Shown one piece after another: positions 41,623-51,386 of a DNA stretch of 64,000 bases (the stretch's first letter is position 1; each line of letters opens with the position of its first letter). The position numbers and the translations under genes were made by a program. The stretch comes from Tetrapisispora phaffii CBS 4417 (taxonomy: Eukaryota; Ascomycota; Saccharomycetes; Saccharomycetales; Saccharomycetaceae). The notes under the pieces were generated by a model that saw only the letters and a list, made by a program, of their open reading frames with translations, was not told the DNA's origin and did not search any database. The stretch lies in NCBI RefSeq assembly GCF_000236905.1, contig NC_016520.1, forward strand, positions 62,001 to 126,000, in the 5' to 3' direction.

Positions 41623-41694
41623 TGAACGGTACGAGAATCGAACCCGTGTCCCCACCTTGGAAGGGTGGGATGATAACCACTACACTAACCGTCC
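41623..41694 (-). tRNA. tRNA-Gly(UCC)
   Basis: On the minus strand GGACGGTTAGTGTAGTGGTT starts a full cloverleaf. The anticodon stem CCACC/GGTGG encloses the loop CTTCCAA with anticodon TCC. The B box is GGTTCGATTC, and the acceptor pairs GGACGGT with ACCGTTC, leaving discriminator A. There is no intron. A T-rich terminator follows. The sequence is nearly the same as S. cerevisiae tG(UCC). LTR remnants lie upstream of its 5' end. Confidence 0.97.
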
Positions 41695-41777
41695 ATTTCT
41701 TGTATTTTACTGTATGAGAGTAGTATCTTTACTAACATCACATATATGGGAGTCCATCCAGGGCAATTAGACGCCCT

Positions 41778-41835
41778 TATTGGAAAAGCCACTGGACGTA
41801 TAAGTGAATATACGATGCCAGACATTTCCTCTTTA
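41778..41835 (+). mobile_element. Diverged LTR fragment (5' part)
   Basis: TATTGGAAAAGCC ... CGTATAAGTGAATATACGATGCCAGA ... CCTCTTTAGG aligns without large gaps to the first 60 or so bases of the LTR that starts at 42073, with scattered substitutions. It is an older relic in the same orientation, about 85 bases upstream of the tRNA-Gly 5' end. Similarity fades after about 41835. Confidence 0.7.
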
Positions 41836-42072
41836 GGTTATTATCACAACGAACTGTCAGCAATCCCAGATTTTGAACAGAAGTCATGGTATCCATGATC
41901 CATTAGTTGTAAAGACAAATTGCATGTAATAGACTTAACCGAAGTTCCCGATTAATAAACGGCCGTTTAGTTAATCCAGTCTATCTAACGTCTGACTCCT
42001 ACAATATATTAGTCATTAACCCCGTTCAATTGACATGTCGTTTAATGAATGAATTGAAATAAACCGACATAT

Positions 42073-42424
42073 TGTTGGAAATGAGACTGGTCGTATAAGT
42101 GACTATACGATACCAGATATTACCTCTTTAGGAGATTATTGTTGCAAACCTGAAACAATAGTGCCTGCAAGAATGTAATAGCAGAATTCCTAATGCATAA
42201 ATAGTACTGTAGAACCATCAGCCTGCCGTACGTGTTCAACTCGACGACGTCGTCTCGTTGGACAGAACGGTAGACTGAAATATTATGTATATATAAACCC
42301 CGGTAATCAATAACTAATAATTCATTGATCCAGGTCCAAGAGACCAGAGAGATTAATCTGATTATATAGTATATAATCTAACAACATTTTAGTATATTAA
42401 GGCAATGAACACAACTATTGAGCA
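42073..42424 (+). mobile_element. Solo LTR with target-site duplication (copia/Ty1-like placement)
   Basis: The 352-base element begins TGTTGGAAATGAG and ends CTATTGAGCA, so it has TG...CA termini. It is flanked by the 5-base direct repeat CATAT (42068-42072 and 42425-42429). There is no gag-pol between it and any partner, so it is a solo LTR. Its family is shared by the copies at 46058 and 46617. Placement upstream of a tRNA gene is typical of Ty1-like integration. Confidence 0.85.
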
Positions 42425-42921
42425 CATATAAAAGGAACAGAATGTGACGATATTTAAGTCTCAGATGCAACAGTGGATAGTAGTACTCTAACAGTATTCG
42501 CTATATGTAGTTTATGTAATAACAGAACGAATTAGATTAAATATTATGATACTTACCTACTAAATATGAACACAAACGAAGAACTTAACCACCCAGTCGA
42601 CCTCAATACCGTAGAACCTGTTGCTAGTTGTACGCTTGTTTCTCCAAAAATTGACAACCTCTATTGTTAGTTCATCAATTGAATTTATGAAAGAGATGGG
42701 TGTTTAAATATAATTGAGCTCCATGTTTTCATGTCCCAAGGTACTACTAACTGATTAGGAGACAAAAAAGGTTGGCGAAGTTATGTTAAAATAGAGTTAT
42801 ATAGAAAGCATAACACGTTATTTATTTCGTAGCATATACTAATTTTTAATACTATTAAAGAGAAAAAACCAATTATTTAGTTTGACATTGACTTTGGTGA
42901 ACGTGGTGAATGTAATTGAAC
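42425..42921. other. Intergenic region between LTR and GRE2-like gene
   Basis: About 500 bases downstream of the GRE2-like stop. No gene was recognised. Confidence 0.4.
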
Positions 42922-43935
42922 TTATAGACGGCCTTCTTTTTTTAATACTTGATGGACCAAATCATATAAAGCCTCATCATAAGTTTTGAATGGAAAGCCC
43001 AATAATTTTTTTGTCACGCTAGAATCACAGATAGATGGAACTTCGTCTTCACCACTGACATAAGGAGGGATGACACCTTTTAGTTGAGGAAATTGTTTGT
43101 TCATAGAATTTAGCGATGATTGGTGGCTGTAACCGTGATTAGTCAACAACAGTCTCTTTCCGACTAAATCCTCCCTTTGAATTGCTAGAACATGAGCTTT
43201 TGCGACATCGTAAACGTGGATGAACTCACCCTCATATTTTGTTGTTTCCTTAACGTCGGCAGGAGTGTGTAACAATTTGTTAGCTGATTCACATGATCCG
43301 TTCAAATGTTCGCCAACATCTTCAGCAAATAATTGAGCACCATAAACAACACCAGGGTTGATAACTACCATCTGAAAATCAATAATATCTTTGTTTTCTT
43401 TCAAGAATTCCCATGCAGCTTTTTCAGCAAAAGTTTTTGAGCCACAATATGCCATCATAGTTGATGTTTGTGCCTCCTCCCAAGTAATAGGGTTCCAACT
43501 CTTTTCATTGAAAATCTCTGAACCATCCATCTTTTTCAAATCAATAATAGCAGCAAGTGAGGAGGTTAGAACGAAACGTTTCACTGAGTGAGGGGCATAT
43601 TTCTTGATAGAATTCATAATACCTTTAACACCATTAAGTGCTGGAATTAAATAATGTGTTTCATAATCAGTATTTCCTGAAGGTAATGGGGATGCCATAT
43701 GAATCACAGCATCGATTGCTGAAGAATGTTTCTTGAGTACTTCATCGAATGCATCAAGGTTAGCAATATCAGGGGCTATTTCAATTGTTAAATTAGGATT
43801 ATTAAATTGTCTGTTCAACTTTTCAGCCTTAGCTTCTGATCTTACCGTACCAATTACCTTGTAGTTCTGTTCTAATAATTGGTTGATAACATGTAGAGCA
43901 ATGAATCCTGACGCACCTGTAACTAACACAGACAT
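42922..43935 (-). CDS. GRE2: NADPH-dependent aldehyde/ketone reductase, Gre2-like
   Basis: A short-chain dehydrogenase (extended, dihydroflavonol-reductase-like) that reduces methylglyoxal, isovaleraldehyde and similar carbonyls in the cytosol. The protein has 337 residues (342 in S. cerevisiae Gre2). The NADPH-binding motif VTGASGFIALHV is at 5-16, VRSEAKAEKL follows strand 2, and VIHMASPLP is at 78-86. The catalytic residues are Ser125/126 in VLTSSLAA and Tyr163 with Lys167 in YCGSK. VINPGVVYGAQ and EFIHVYDVAKAHVLA follow. The gene lies in the LTR-bounded island and is not part of the surrounding conserved gene order, so it may be a member of a multi-copy family. An AGGGG stress-response element is at 44176-44180 upstream. 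Confidence 0.9.
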   Translation of the reverse strand: MSVLVTGASGFIALHVINQLLEQNYKVIGTVRSEAKAEKLNRQFNNPNLTIEIAPDIANLDAFDEVLKKHSSAIDAVIHMASPLPSGNTDYETHYLIPALNGVKGIMNSIKKYAPHSVKRFVLTSSLAAIIDLKKMDGSEIFNEKSWNPITWEEAQTSTMMAYCGSKTFAEKAAWEFLKENKDIIDFQMVVINPGVVYGAQLFAEDVGEHLNGSCESANKLLHTPADVKETTKYEGEFIHVYDVAKAHVLAIQREDLVGKRLLLTNHGYSHQSSLNSMNKQFPQLKGVIPPYVSGEDEVPSICDSSVTKKLLGFPFKTYDEALYDLVHQVLKKEGRL

Positions 43936-44790
43936 ATTTGTATAGTAATGTATTGAGATATTCTAAAATATTCCAACTGACTCTATTATGAGAATTGCTA
44001 TATGATATCAGTTGTATACAAAATACTTTTAAGGGAATAATATAAATTGAGAACGTAACATGCAAACTAGCAACCTTCTTATATACTATTTTTTTTCTCA
44101 TCTGATGCCGTACAGCATTTCATTCCATACTAATATCCTGTTTTATATCGCTTACTAATAATTCAATTATTGAACAGGGGGGTAAAACTATATGCTTGTC
44201 AGAGGGAAGACAGTTGTGAGTACGCAACTCATAAGCTACTCTTTGACAGATATAAGGAATCAAACGATATGTAAACAATTAGCTCCTATTGGGTTCTTGA
44301 CGTATCGTCTACATTACGCCAAAGACCTGATATTATTCGTTTAATGAACAGACAAGAATATATGTTAACTGACTTTTCAAGCTTCCAAATTTTATGTGCA
44401 CCATATATGATCTGAACAAACATTTGTGTTAACCAAAACATGGCATTACACCTGAAATCGTAGTTACAACAATCAATTGCTCTAATACACCAACGATTAG
44501 TTGCTTAATATACATGTCTGTATAATAAATAACCTTATTATATTAGCATTGAATTTTCTTATTTGTAACGTCCCAATTTTTCAGCGCAAGAAAAACAAAT
44601 GTAAAAATGAAAATTATGGGCTAATCTCCTGATAAAAACTTCGACTAAATAACAAGATATATAATAACTAGGTTATTTATGTTGTTATGTGTTAGTTGCT
44701 TTATGTTTATGTACATTAACATTATAAAAATAGCAACTTGGAGTGAATTGAGAGCAAGAAGATAAGGTAACTGTTATTTCCGTAAAGAGC
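43936..44790. other. Divergent promoter region between GRE2-like gene and MRPL10
   Basis: About 855 bases. AGGGG at 44176-44180 is a candidate Msn2/4 site about 240 bases from the GRE2-like ATG, and TGACGT at about 44298 is half of a CRE (Sko1). Both are short motifs and weak on their own. Confidence 0.4.
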
Positions 44791-45702
44791 ATGTTATCCC
44801 TTTCCAGTATCAATGGGCTTCTATTAAGAAGAAATTGTATTTCAATTTCTCAGATGAATAGTAACGAATTATTAAAAACACTAGCATTAACTCGTCGATA
44901 TTCATTGTTAGGTAATTTGAAACCAACAGAAGGGTCCACAAAGAAGTACAAGAGAGTGGGTCGTGGTCCTTCCAGTGGTAAAGGTAAAACCTCTGCAAGA
45001 GGTCAAAAGGGTCAGAAGGCAAGAAGCAGTGTTAAGCCATGGTTTGAAGGTGGTCAGACGCCTATTTATAAGTTATTTCCAAAGGTGGGTTTTATTAATG
45101 TGCATGCGACCCCAATGAACGAATTGAATCTAGAAAAAATTCAGAGGTTTCACAATGAAGGTAGATTGTTATTGAATGAAGACAATGTACTAGATATGAA
45201 GACAATGAAGGACATTGGGTTAGTAACAGGTGTTATTAAACATGGTGTGAAAATTCTAACCGGGAGAACAGTTGAGTACAATTTACCGATCAAGATTGAG
45301 GCATCTAGAGCCTCTGAGAAGGCGATTGAAGCAATTGAAAAAGCCGGAGGTGAATTCACCGCTAAGTACTTTAATAAATTAGGTTTACGTGCGCATCTAA
45401 GCCCTGATTGGTTTCTTGAGAAAAGAGGCAGATTGCCTTTACCTGCTAGGCCTATTAAAAGGAAAGATATTGATTATTATACAAAGGAATCTAGTCGCAG
45501 TTATTTGATCAAGGAAGATCACCCATTCTATCAAGATATTCTTAATGCCAGAAGTTCACAAGGCTCCAAGAGCTCTAGAATGGTCAAGGGAGCCAAGAAA
45601 AGTGCGTTGGAGATCCAGCTTGAGAAATTAAGTTCTGAAGCAACCTCAAACGTTTCCTCTTTCGACTCTAAAGTGATAACTTTAGAAGATATGCAATCTT
45701 GA
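44791..45702 (+). CDS. MRPL10: Mitochondrial ribosomal protein uL15m (Mrpl10)
   Basis: A large-subunit protein of the mitochondrial ribosome. The protein has 303 residues (322 in S. cerevisiae). The N-terminal presequence ([15 protein letters not shown], with a basic segment up to ALTRRYS) leads into the uL15 domain: [57 protein letters not shown]. The region [21 protein letters not shown] is the uL15 C-terminal signature. Relative to PUS4, PCL1 and HCH1 the gene is in the opposite orientation to that expected from S. cerevisiae (YNL284C). Confidence 0.94.
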   Translation: MLSLSSINGLLLRRNCISISQMNSNELLKTLALTRRYSLLGNLKPTEGSTKKYKRVGRGPSSGKGKTSARGQKGQKARSSVKPWFEGGQTPIYKLFPKVGFINVHATPMNELNLEKIQRFHNEGRLLLNEDNVLDMKTMKDIGLVTGVIKHGVKILTGRTVEYNLPIKIEASRASEKAIEAIEKAGGEFTAKYFNKLGLRAHLSPDWFLEKRGRLPLPARPIKRKDIDYYTKESSRSYLIKEDHPFYQDILNARSSQGSKSSRMVKGAKKSALEIQLEKLSSEATSNVSSFDSKVITLEDMQS

Positions 45703-46057
45703 GTATAAATAAATGTTTATAAATGTGTAAATATAAAGCATGTAAATAATTTGTAGAAGAAAGTGTACTTGGAATAGATACATTTATGTCCGTAATGGTT
45801 GAATTTAATTTTTAGTTCTTTTTTTACATATTTGAGTTAACTGTAAAGAAGGTTCTAGCACAATCTTTCAAATGATAGATGAAAACTTTTCACTACAATG
45901 TAAATGGCTACGTAACAAACACAGATGTACCATACAGCACCAAAGATCTTAGGAGAATAACTGAACACGTAATGTGTTCACTCAAGTATGAGATAACTTA
46001 TATATAAGGAGGACATCTAAATTCTACATAGATTTGTGTTAAATATACTAATAAAAG
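45703..46057. other. Intergenic region between MRPL10 and LTR
   Basis: About 355 AT-rich bases. Nothing was recognised. Its right end is the flank that reappears, with added bases, immediately after the N gap. Confidence 0.4.
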
Positions 46058-46408
46058 TGCTCAATAGTTGAATTCATTGCTTTATTATACTAGTAGTTGT
46101 TAGATTATATACTATATAATCAGATTAATCTCTCTGGTCTCTTGGACCTGGATCAATGAATTATTAGTTATTGATTACCGGGGTTTATATATACATAATA
46201 TTTCAGTCTACCGTTCTGTCCAACGAGACGACGTCGTCGAGTTGAACACGTACGGCAGGCTGATGGTTCTACAGTACTATTTATGCATTAGGAATTCTGC
46301 TATTACATTCTTGCAGGCACTATTGTTTCAGGTTTGCAACAATAATCTCCTAAAGAGGTAATATCTGGTATCGTATAGTCACTTATACGACCAGTCTCAT
46401 TTCCAACA
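46058..46408 (-). mobile_element. Solo LTR copy left of the gap
   Basis: A 351-base minus-strand copy of the LTR at 42073. Read on the minus strand it begins TGTTGGAAATGAG and ends CTATTGAGCA. Its 5' flank (CATAT and about 150 further bases to the gap) matches the 5' flank of the 42073 copy. Its 3' flank (CTTTTATTAG) matches that of the copy at 46617. It has no target-site duplication. It is probably a mixed assembly of two loci (see findings). Confidence 0.75.
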
Positions 46409-46561
46409 ATATGTCGGTTTATTTCAATTCATTCATTAAACGACATGTCAATTGAACGGGGTTAATGACTAATATATTGTAGGAGTCAGACGTTAGATAG
46501 ACTGGATTAACTAAACGGTCCGTTTAATTAAGTCGGGTAACTTCGGTTAAGTCTATTACAT
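46409..46561 (-). repeat. Inverted copy of the sequence at about 41924-42072
   Basis: About 150 bases to the edge of the gap match the 5' flank of the LTR at 42073 in inverted orientation. Extra single bases accumulate close to the Ns (for example CGGTCCG against CGGCCG, and several more in the next 25 bases). It is either a real inverted duplication or misassembled sequence from the other locus. Confidence 0.7.
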
Positions 46562-46581
46562 NNNNNNNNNNNNNNNNNNNN
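46562..46581. other. Assembly gap (20 Ns)
   Basis: Exactly 20 undetermined bases, probably a place-holder length. Both sides are repeat sequence with signs of low base quality. Confidence 0.99.
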
Positions 46582-46616
46582 TAGATTTAGTGTTAAATAT
46601 AACTAATTAAAAGTAG

Positions 46617-46971
46617 TACTCTAATAGTTGTAATTCATTTGCTTTATTATACTAGTAGTTGTTAGATTATATACTATATAATCAGATTAATCTCTCTGGT
46701 CTCTTGGACCTGGATCAATGAATTATTAGTTAATTGATTACCGGGGTTTATATATACATAATATTTCAGTCTACCGTTCTGTCCAACGAGACGACGTCGC
46801 CGAGTTGAACACGTACGGCAGGCTGATGGTTCTACAGTACTATTTATGCATTAGGAATTCTGCTATTACATTCTTGCAGGCACTATTGTTTCAGGTTTGC
46901 AACAATAATCTCCTAAAGAGGTAATATCTGGTATCGTATAGTCACTTATACGACCAGTCTCATTTCCAACA
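46617..46971 (-). mobile_element. Solo LTR copy right of the gap
   Basis: A minus-strand copy of the same LTR family. It differs from the other two by a C for T in the GACGTCG region (about 46800) and extra single bases, most of them near the gap. Its right flank is GACAC (unique sequence towards tRNA-Thr), and its left flank repeats that of the copy at 46058. The left boundary is approximate because of the extra bases. It lies about 290 bases upstream of tRNA-Thr. Confidence 0.75.
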
Positions 46972-47025
46972 GACACTAACTTAGACGTTGGTTCTAACCA
47001 ACATAATCTTGTTTCTCCGCAAATC

Positions 47026-47089
47026 TAAATATCTAGTATATAATTTAACAACTATTAATATATTAAAGCAATGAATCCAACTATCGAGT
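47026..47089 (+). mobile_element. LTR 3'-end fragment
   Basis: CTAGTATATAATTTAACAAC ... AAAGCAATGAATCCAACTAT, then CGAGTA, resembles the last 60 or so bases of the LTR family but on the plus strand. It is a truncated older copy about 170 bases upstream of tRNA-Thr. Confidence 0.65.
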
Positions 47090-47258
47090 AAAAGAGCCTA
47101 AAGCATCGATATATAAGTGCAATTCAAACAAAGTACGTAACTCGTGCCTCAGCTAGTTTTAACTGCTTCTCAATGTTAGTGTGATTGATTAAAAATCCCG
47201 AGTTACCGTCAAGAACAATTTTCCCTACTATTCCTTATCAGCAGAACAAGATTACAAA

Positions 47259-47331
47259 GCTTCTATGGCCAAGTTGGTAAGGCGCCACACTAGTAATGTG
47301 GAGATCATCAGTTCGACTCTGGTTGGAAGCA
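47259..47331 (+). tRNA. tRNA-Thr(AGU)
   Basis: A 73-base cloverleaf: acceptor GCTTCTA pairs with TGGAAGC, discriminator A. The anticodon stem CCACA/TGTGG encloses the loop CTAGTAA with anticodon AGT (47292-47294), read as IGU. The T arm is ATCAG TTCGACT CTGGT. A TTTTT terminator follows at 47336-47340. There is no intron. It is close to S. cerevisiae tT(AGU). Confidence 0.97.
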
Positions 47332-47752
47332 TATCTTTTTGCTAAATCCTCAAACACACATGCTCAAGTCTCTAATGACAAATCGAAAACCATTCCAACG
47401 TTATTACAAATGAGCTTACATCTTAGTACAACCAATATATTTGAACTAATGAATTGGTGGCGTGTTAACAATTACATCGCCCGTGAAGAGAGCGAAATAC
47501 GAAAAATAGGAAATTCCGGATGTTTTCTTTCTTTTTTGAAAGATTGAAAAATCTGAAAATTGAAAAAAGACCAATTAATAATCAGATTTCATTTAATAGC
47601 GCATGGATAGTGGTTCGATGAGATGGCATGGTGAAGAGCCTTCACGATATAGATAGGACACATCTGTTATTTAAACTCATTGGAGTCCAAAAACAAACAA
47701 CACACAGCTTGACTGATCTTCAGAGAAGACTAAGACGGAAAAAACAAAAAGG
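47332..47752. other. Intergenic region between tRNA-Thr and HCH1
   Basis: About 420 bases, with the Pol III terminator at its start. No clear heat-shock element was found for HCH1. Confidence 0.4.
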
Positions 47753-48217
47753 ATGGTGGTCGTGAACCCTAATAACTGGCATTGGGTGAATAAGAACACC
47801 CTAAAATGGAGTGAAGAATATTTCAATGAGACGTTACGGGACTTCGGCGGCAACCTAGACGACACTAAACGTGTTGTGATCACCAACATTGCGAGCGTTA
47901 AGGGAGACTCGAATGTATCACAAAGAAAGGGTAAGCCGATCTGCTATTTCGATCTAAACCTTGGCCTGGATGTTGCTATTGTTGACAGCAGCGGAAAGAA
48001 TGACGTGGAACAAGACAACGACGCACCTGAGATCAGGGGAGTGATATCCATCCCTGAATTCATGCACGATGAAGACGATTTTGAGATCATCGTCAAGGAT
48101 CTCGACAGAGACCATGCTCTTTTAGTCAACAAAGAGTTCGTCCCACAATTAAGAAAGCTACTCCTAGCATATCAAACTGCACTACTAGAAGAACACTCCA
48201 AAGGTCTTCAACAGTAG
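47753..48217 (+). CDS. HCH1: Hsp90 co-chaperone Hch1
   Basis: Hch1 is a small cytosolic regulator of Hsp90 (Hsc82/Hsp82), equivalent to the N-terminal domain of Aha1 but lacking the C-terminal half. The protein has 154 residues (153 in S. cerevisiae). It starts MVVVNPNNWHWVNKNTLKWSEEYF and shows the Hsp90-contacting NxNNWHW motif, WSEEYFNETL and GKPICYFDLNLGLDVAI; the body ends ISIPEFMHDEDDFEI. It corresponds to YNL281W and keeps the orientation expected relative to PUS4 and PCL1. Confidence 0.94.
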   Translation: MVVVNPNNWHWVNKNTLKWSEEYFNETLRDFGGNLDDTKRVVITNIASVKGDSNVSQRKGKPICYFDLNLGLDVAIVDSSGKNDVEQDNDAPEIRGVISIPEFMHDEDDFEIIVKDLDRDHALLVNKEFVPQLRKLLLAYQTALLEEHSKGLQQ

Positions 48218-49174
48218 AAAACCGAACTCGACATGGTGTGTGGTCATATATCCAACATAATGTACGTTGATATACATGGGGACACACAAGTATATACATC
48301 TATATACCATTAAATAAAAGCACAATTCACAATTATACACATATACACTACACGGTCTCTTTTGCTTTAGCGCATAAAGGAGAAGGTTAATAATTTCACA
48401 TGCTCATGAGACAAGGCATAGAAGCCATCTGTTGCTGTTGTTCTTATCACGCTACACTATCGTTTTGTTCCTGACTCCAATTTTTTCATTGGGAAGTCAT
48501 TCATTCATGCATCAATGTGCCTAACGAAGGCTATGCAATTTTGTTGGAGATAGCAATGCGGTTTTGTGTTGAAATTATATTAAGTCTTTCTATGATCACC
48601 ACGCTGCTTTCTCCCGTGCGCGACGTCCGACACGTCTCGCACGTTTCGGAAAAATTAAAGTTGGTTCAGCATGTGATATTTTTAATTTCCAATAACAATG
48701 TCGACGATCTTTTCCATGTGGCCTTTTTTTTCTTCGAGCGTTCAGTTCGCTCTGCCTCCCCCTCCCTCCCCCGACTTCGTCCAGACGCCGTGTAATGGAA
48801 TTCTAATTAAAACGCGTCGGAGGAAAAAGCCTCAGTGAAATCCCGGTCCAGACGAAAAAATACACACAAAACATATATACACATTCGCTTGTGCAGCATA
48901 ATACACAAGAAGAGTCGGGAATTAAAATTTTCTAATTCCCTTCTCGTCAATGAATAATTACTTGTAAATAGTACTATGTGATTAATTCATTCAACATTTT
49001 CCATGCACACATACAAATATATATATAAGCAAGTGAGTAAGCAATAAAATGAGTGCAACAGTGTAAATCCTTCATTTTATCTCCAATTTTACCCCAGTTT
49101 ATTTTTAGTTATATTGCAATCCAACAAGAAAATACACTCAGATAAGACATCAAGTCACGCATTCTCCAACATAG
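48218..49174. other. Intergenic region with ITR promoter
   Basis: About 960 bases. It holds candidate inositol-responsive E-boxes (listed separately). A GC-richer patch with C runs is at about 48600-48800, and an AT-rich leader precedes the transporter ATG. Confidence 0.5.
48393..48720. promoter_or_regulatory. Candidate inositol-response elements (Ino2/Ino4 E-boxes)
   Basis: ATTTCACATGC at 48393-48403 matches UASINO (TYTTCACATGY) at all but the first base. GCATGTGATAT (48669-48679) and CCATGTGG (about 48713-48720) are further CATGTG cores. In S. cerevisiae ITR1 is repressed by inositol through Ino2/Ino4 sites. The sites lie 455-780 bases upstream of the ATG. Confidence 0.5.
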
Positions 49175-51079
49175 ATGTCTCGTAATAGGATCCCCATGTT
49201 TAGGGACGAAGACGAGTTAGAAACGAGTGCAGCGTTGCAGAATGGGGAAAGGTTCGATCTGGACACAATCTCCGACTCGCAGAGTCTGCATAACAGGCAC
49301 TCTTCTGCTGGTGCTGGTGCTAATGGTGCCGGCGGTTCCGGGTCGGCCGAGAGTCTCGGCGGTAACTCACAGGACTCAGACGATAAACTGAAACTCGACG
49401 GGATGCACCAGCACGTCTTCAGTCACGAGCTGGATGACGAGCTGCACAACAGCGGCAGCAACGACTACAAAGAGTTCTTGGAGAACAACGACCGTATCCG
49501 CATCAAGCCAGTCAACGACGAGGACGACACGTCCGTTATCATCAATTTCAACCAAGGCATCTCTCCTTTCATTGTGATACTGACCTTTGTGGCCTCCATC
49601 TCTGGGTTCCTGTTTGGTTACGACACGGGTTACATCTCGTCGGCGTTGATCTCCATCGGAAACGATCTGGACAATAGACCATTGACGTATGGTGATAAGG
49701 AATTCATCACTGCTGCGACATCATTGGGTGCCTTGATCTCAAGTATCTTCGCAGGCACAGCTGCCGACGTCTTTGGTAGAAAACCGTGTCTGATGTTCTC
49801 CAACTTGATGTTCGTCGTGGGCGCCATCGTCCAGATAACCGCCCACAAGTTTTGGCAGATGACTGCGGGTAGACTAGTCATGGGGTTTGGTGTCGGTATC
49901 GGCTCCTTAATCGCCCCGTTGTACATCGGTGAGATTGCCCCAAGAAAGATTAGAGGCAGACTGACGGTCATCAACTCGCTGTGGCTTACAGGTGGTCAAT
50001 TGATCGCCTACGGCTGTGGTGCCGGTCTTACCAAAGTCAACAACGGTTGGAGGATTCTTGTTGGGTTATCCTTGATCCCAACGGTGGTGCAATTCACTTG
50101 TTTCCTGTTCTTACCAGACACTCCAAGATACTACGTCATGAAGGGTGACTACGACATGGCAAACAAAGTTCTGCACAGATCGTACACCGGCACTGCTGAT
50201 GATGTAATCAATTTAAAGATCGAAGAACTAAAGGAATTGAACACTTCCATCCCAGGGAAGAATCGTATGCACGTCATTTGGAACACCATCAAGATCTTAC
50301 ATACCGAACCCTCCCATTTTAGAGCGCTTATCATTGCATGTGGGTTACAAGGTATCCAACAATTCACAGGTTGGAACTCGCTGCTGTATTTCTCTGGCAC
50401 AATTTTCGAAACCGTAGGGTTCTCAAATTCGTCGGCCGTCTCCATCATTGTCTCAGGTACCAATTTCATTTTCACTTTAGTGACATTCTTCTGCATCGAC
50501 AAGATCGGTCGTAGAAAGATCTTACTGATCGGCCTGCCAGGTATGACCGCTGCGTTAGTTGTCTGTTCCATTGCGTTCCATTTCATTGGTATCAAATTCG
50601 ACGGAAACGACGCGTACGTCGAACACAGTGGCTTCTCAGGATGGGGTATTGTCATCATCGTATTCATCATTGTGTTTGCTGCCTTTTATGCTTTAGGTAT
50701 CGGTACTGTTCCATGGCAACAAAGTGAACTGTTTCCGCAAAACGTTAGAGGTATTGGTACCTCATATGCCACTGCCACCAACTGGACTGGTTCCTTAGTC
50801 ATCGCATCTTCATTCTTGACAATGTTGCAGAATATCACTCCGACAGGTACATTCGCATTTTTTGCAGGTCTATCTGCTATCTCCACCGTGTTCATTTACT
50901 TGTGTTATCCAGAGCTGTCTGGCTTGGAATTAGAAGAAGTACAATACATTTTGAAAGACGGTTTTAACATCAAGGCCTCGGAGGAATTAGCAAAGAAGAG
51001 AAAACAACAAGCAGACAATGTAGATCAAAAGTTACATACTTTGAAATTCGAGCCTACGCAAGAGATCATTGAGGAATAG
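49175..51079 (+). CDS. ITR1: myo-Inositol proton symporter (Itr1/Itr2)
   Basis: A plasma-membrane uptake transporter for myo-inositol, feeding phosphatidylinositol synthesis. The protein has 634 residues. A long acidic, Gly/Ser-rich cytosolic N-terminus (1-125) precedes 12 predicted membrane segments of the sugar-porter branch of the major facilitator superfamily. Signatures seen are [50 protein letters not shown] (sugar-transport motif 2 region), [26 protein letters not shown] and [13 protein letters not shown]. The inositol-branch motif set and the N-terminal extension identify Itr. Flanking genes correspond to both ITR1 (YDR497C) and ITR2 (YOL103W) neighbourhoods. ITR1 is used because RSM28 is next, as in YDR494W. 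Confidence 0.9.
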   Translation: MSRNRIPMFRDEDELETSAALQNGERFDLDTISDSQSLHNRHSSAGAGANGAGGSGSAESLGGNSQDSDDKLKLDGMHQHVFSHELDDELHNSGSNDYKEFLENNDRIRIKPVNDEDDTSVIINFNQGISPFIVILTFVASISGFLFGYDTGYISSALISIGNDLDNRPLTYGDKEFITAATSLGALISSIFAGTAADVFGRKPCLMFSNLMFVVGAIVQITAHKFWQMTAGRLVMGFGVGIGSLIAPLYIGEIAPRKIRGRLTVINSLWLTGGQLIAYGCGAGLTKVNNGWRILVGLSLIPTVVQFTCFLFLPDTPRYYVMKGDYDMANKVLHRSYTGTADDVINLKIEELKELNTSIPGKNRMHVIWNTIKILHTEPSHFRALIIACGLQGIQQFTGWNSLLYFSGTIFETVGFSNSSAVSIIVSGTNFIFTLVTFFCIDKIGRRKILLIGLPGMTAALVVCSIAFHFIGIKFDGNDAYVEHSGFSGWGIVIIVFIIVFAAFYALGIGTVPWQQSELFPQNVRGIGTSYATATNWTGSLVIASSFLTMLQNITPTGTFAFFAGLSAISTVFIYLCYPELSGLELEEVQYILKDGFNIKASEELAKKRKQQADNVDQKLHTLKFEPTQEIIEE

Positions 51080-51386
51080 TCCTTCTCTCATGACATTGAT
51101 CAACATAAACAAACAACAACAATAATAATGATAAATATATGTATATTCAACACCATCATCTCAATATAACACTAAGTATTTGCACATTTTGTACTGTTTA
51201 ATTCCTTGACTTAGAAATGAAACAAAATAAAATAGATTAATGATAGTTCTCTCTCTCCTTTTAATTATACACCTATACACTTGCAACTAAAAGTTGAAAA
51301 ACAATATGTTATGGATTGGGTAGGTTATTTACACGTTACGTTTTAAAATATATTTAAGAATTTTCTTAGTCGGTTTGTAGGAATAT
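51080..51386. other. Intergenic region between the ITR and RSM28 3' ends
   Basis: About 307 AT-rich bases between convergent genes. Nothing was recognised. Confidence 0.4.
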
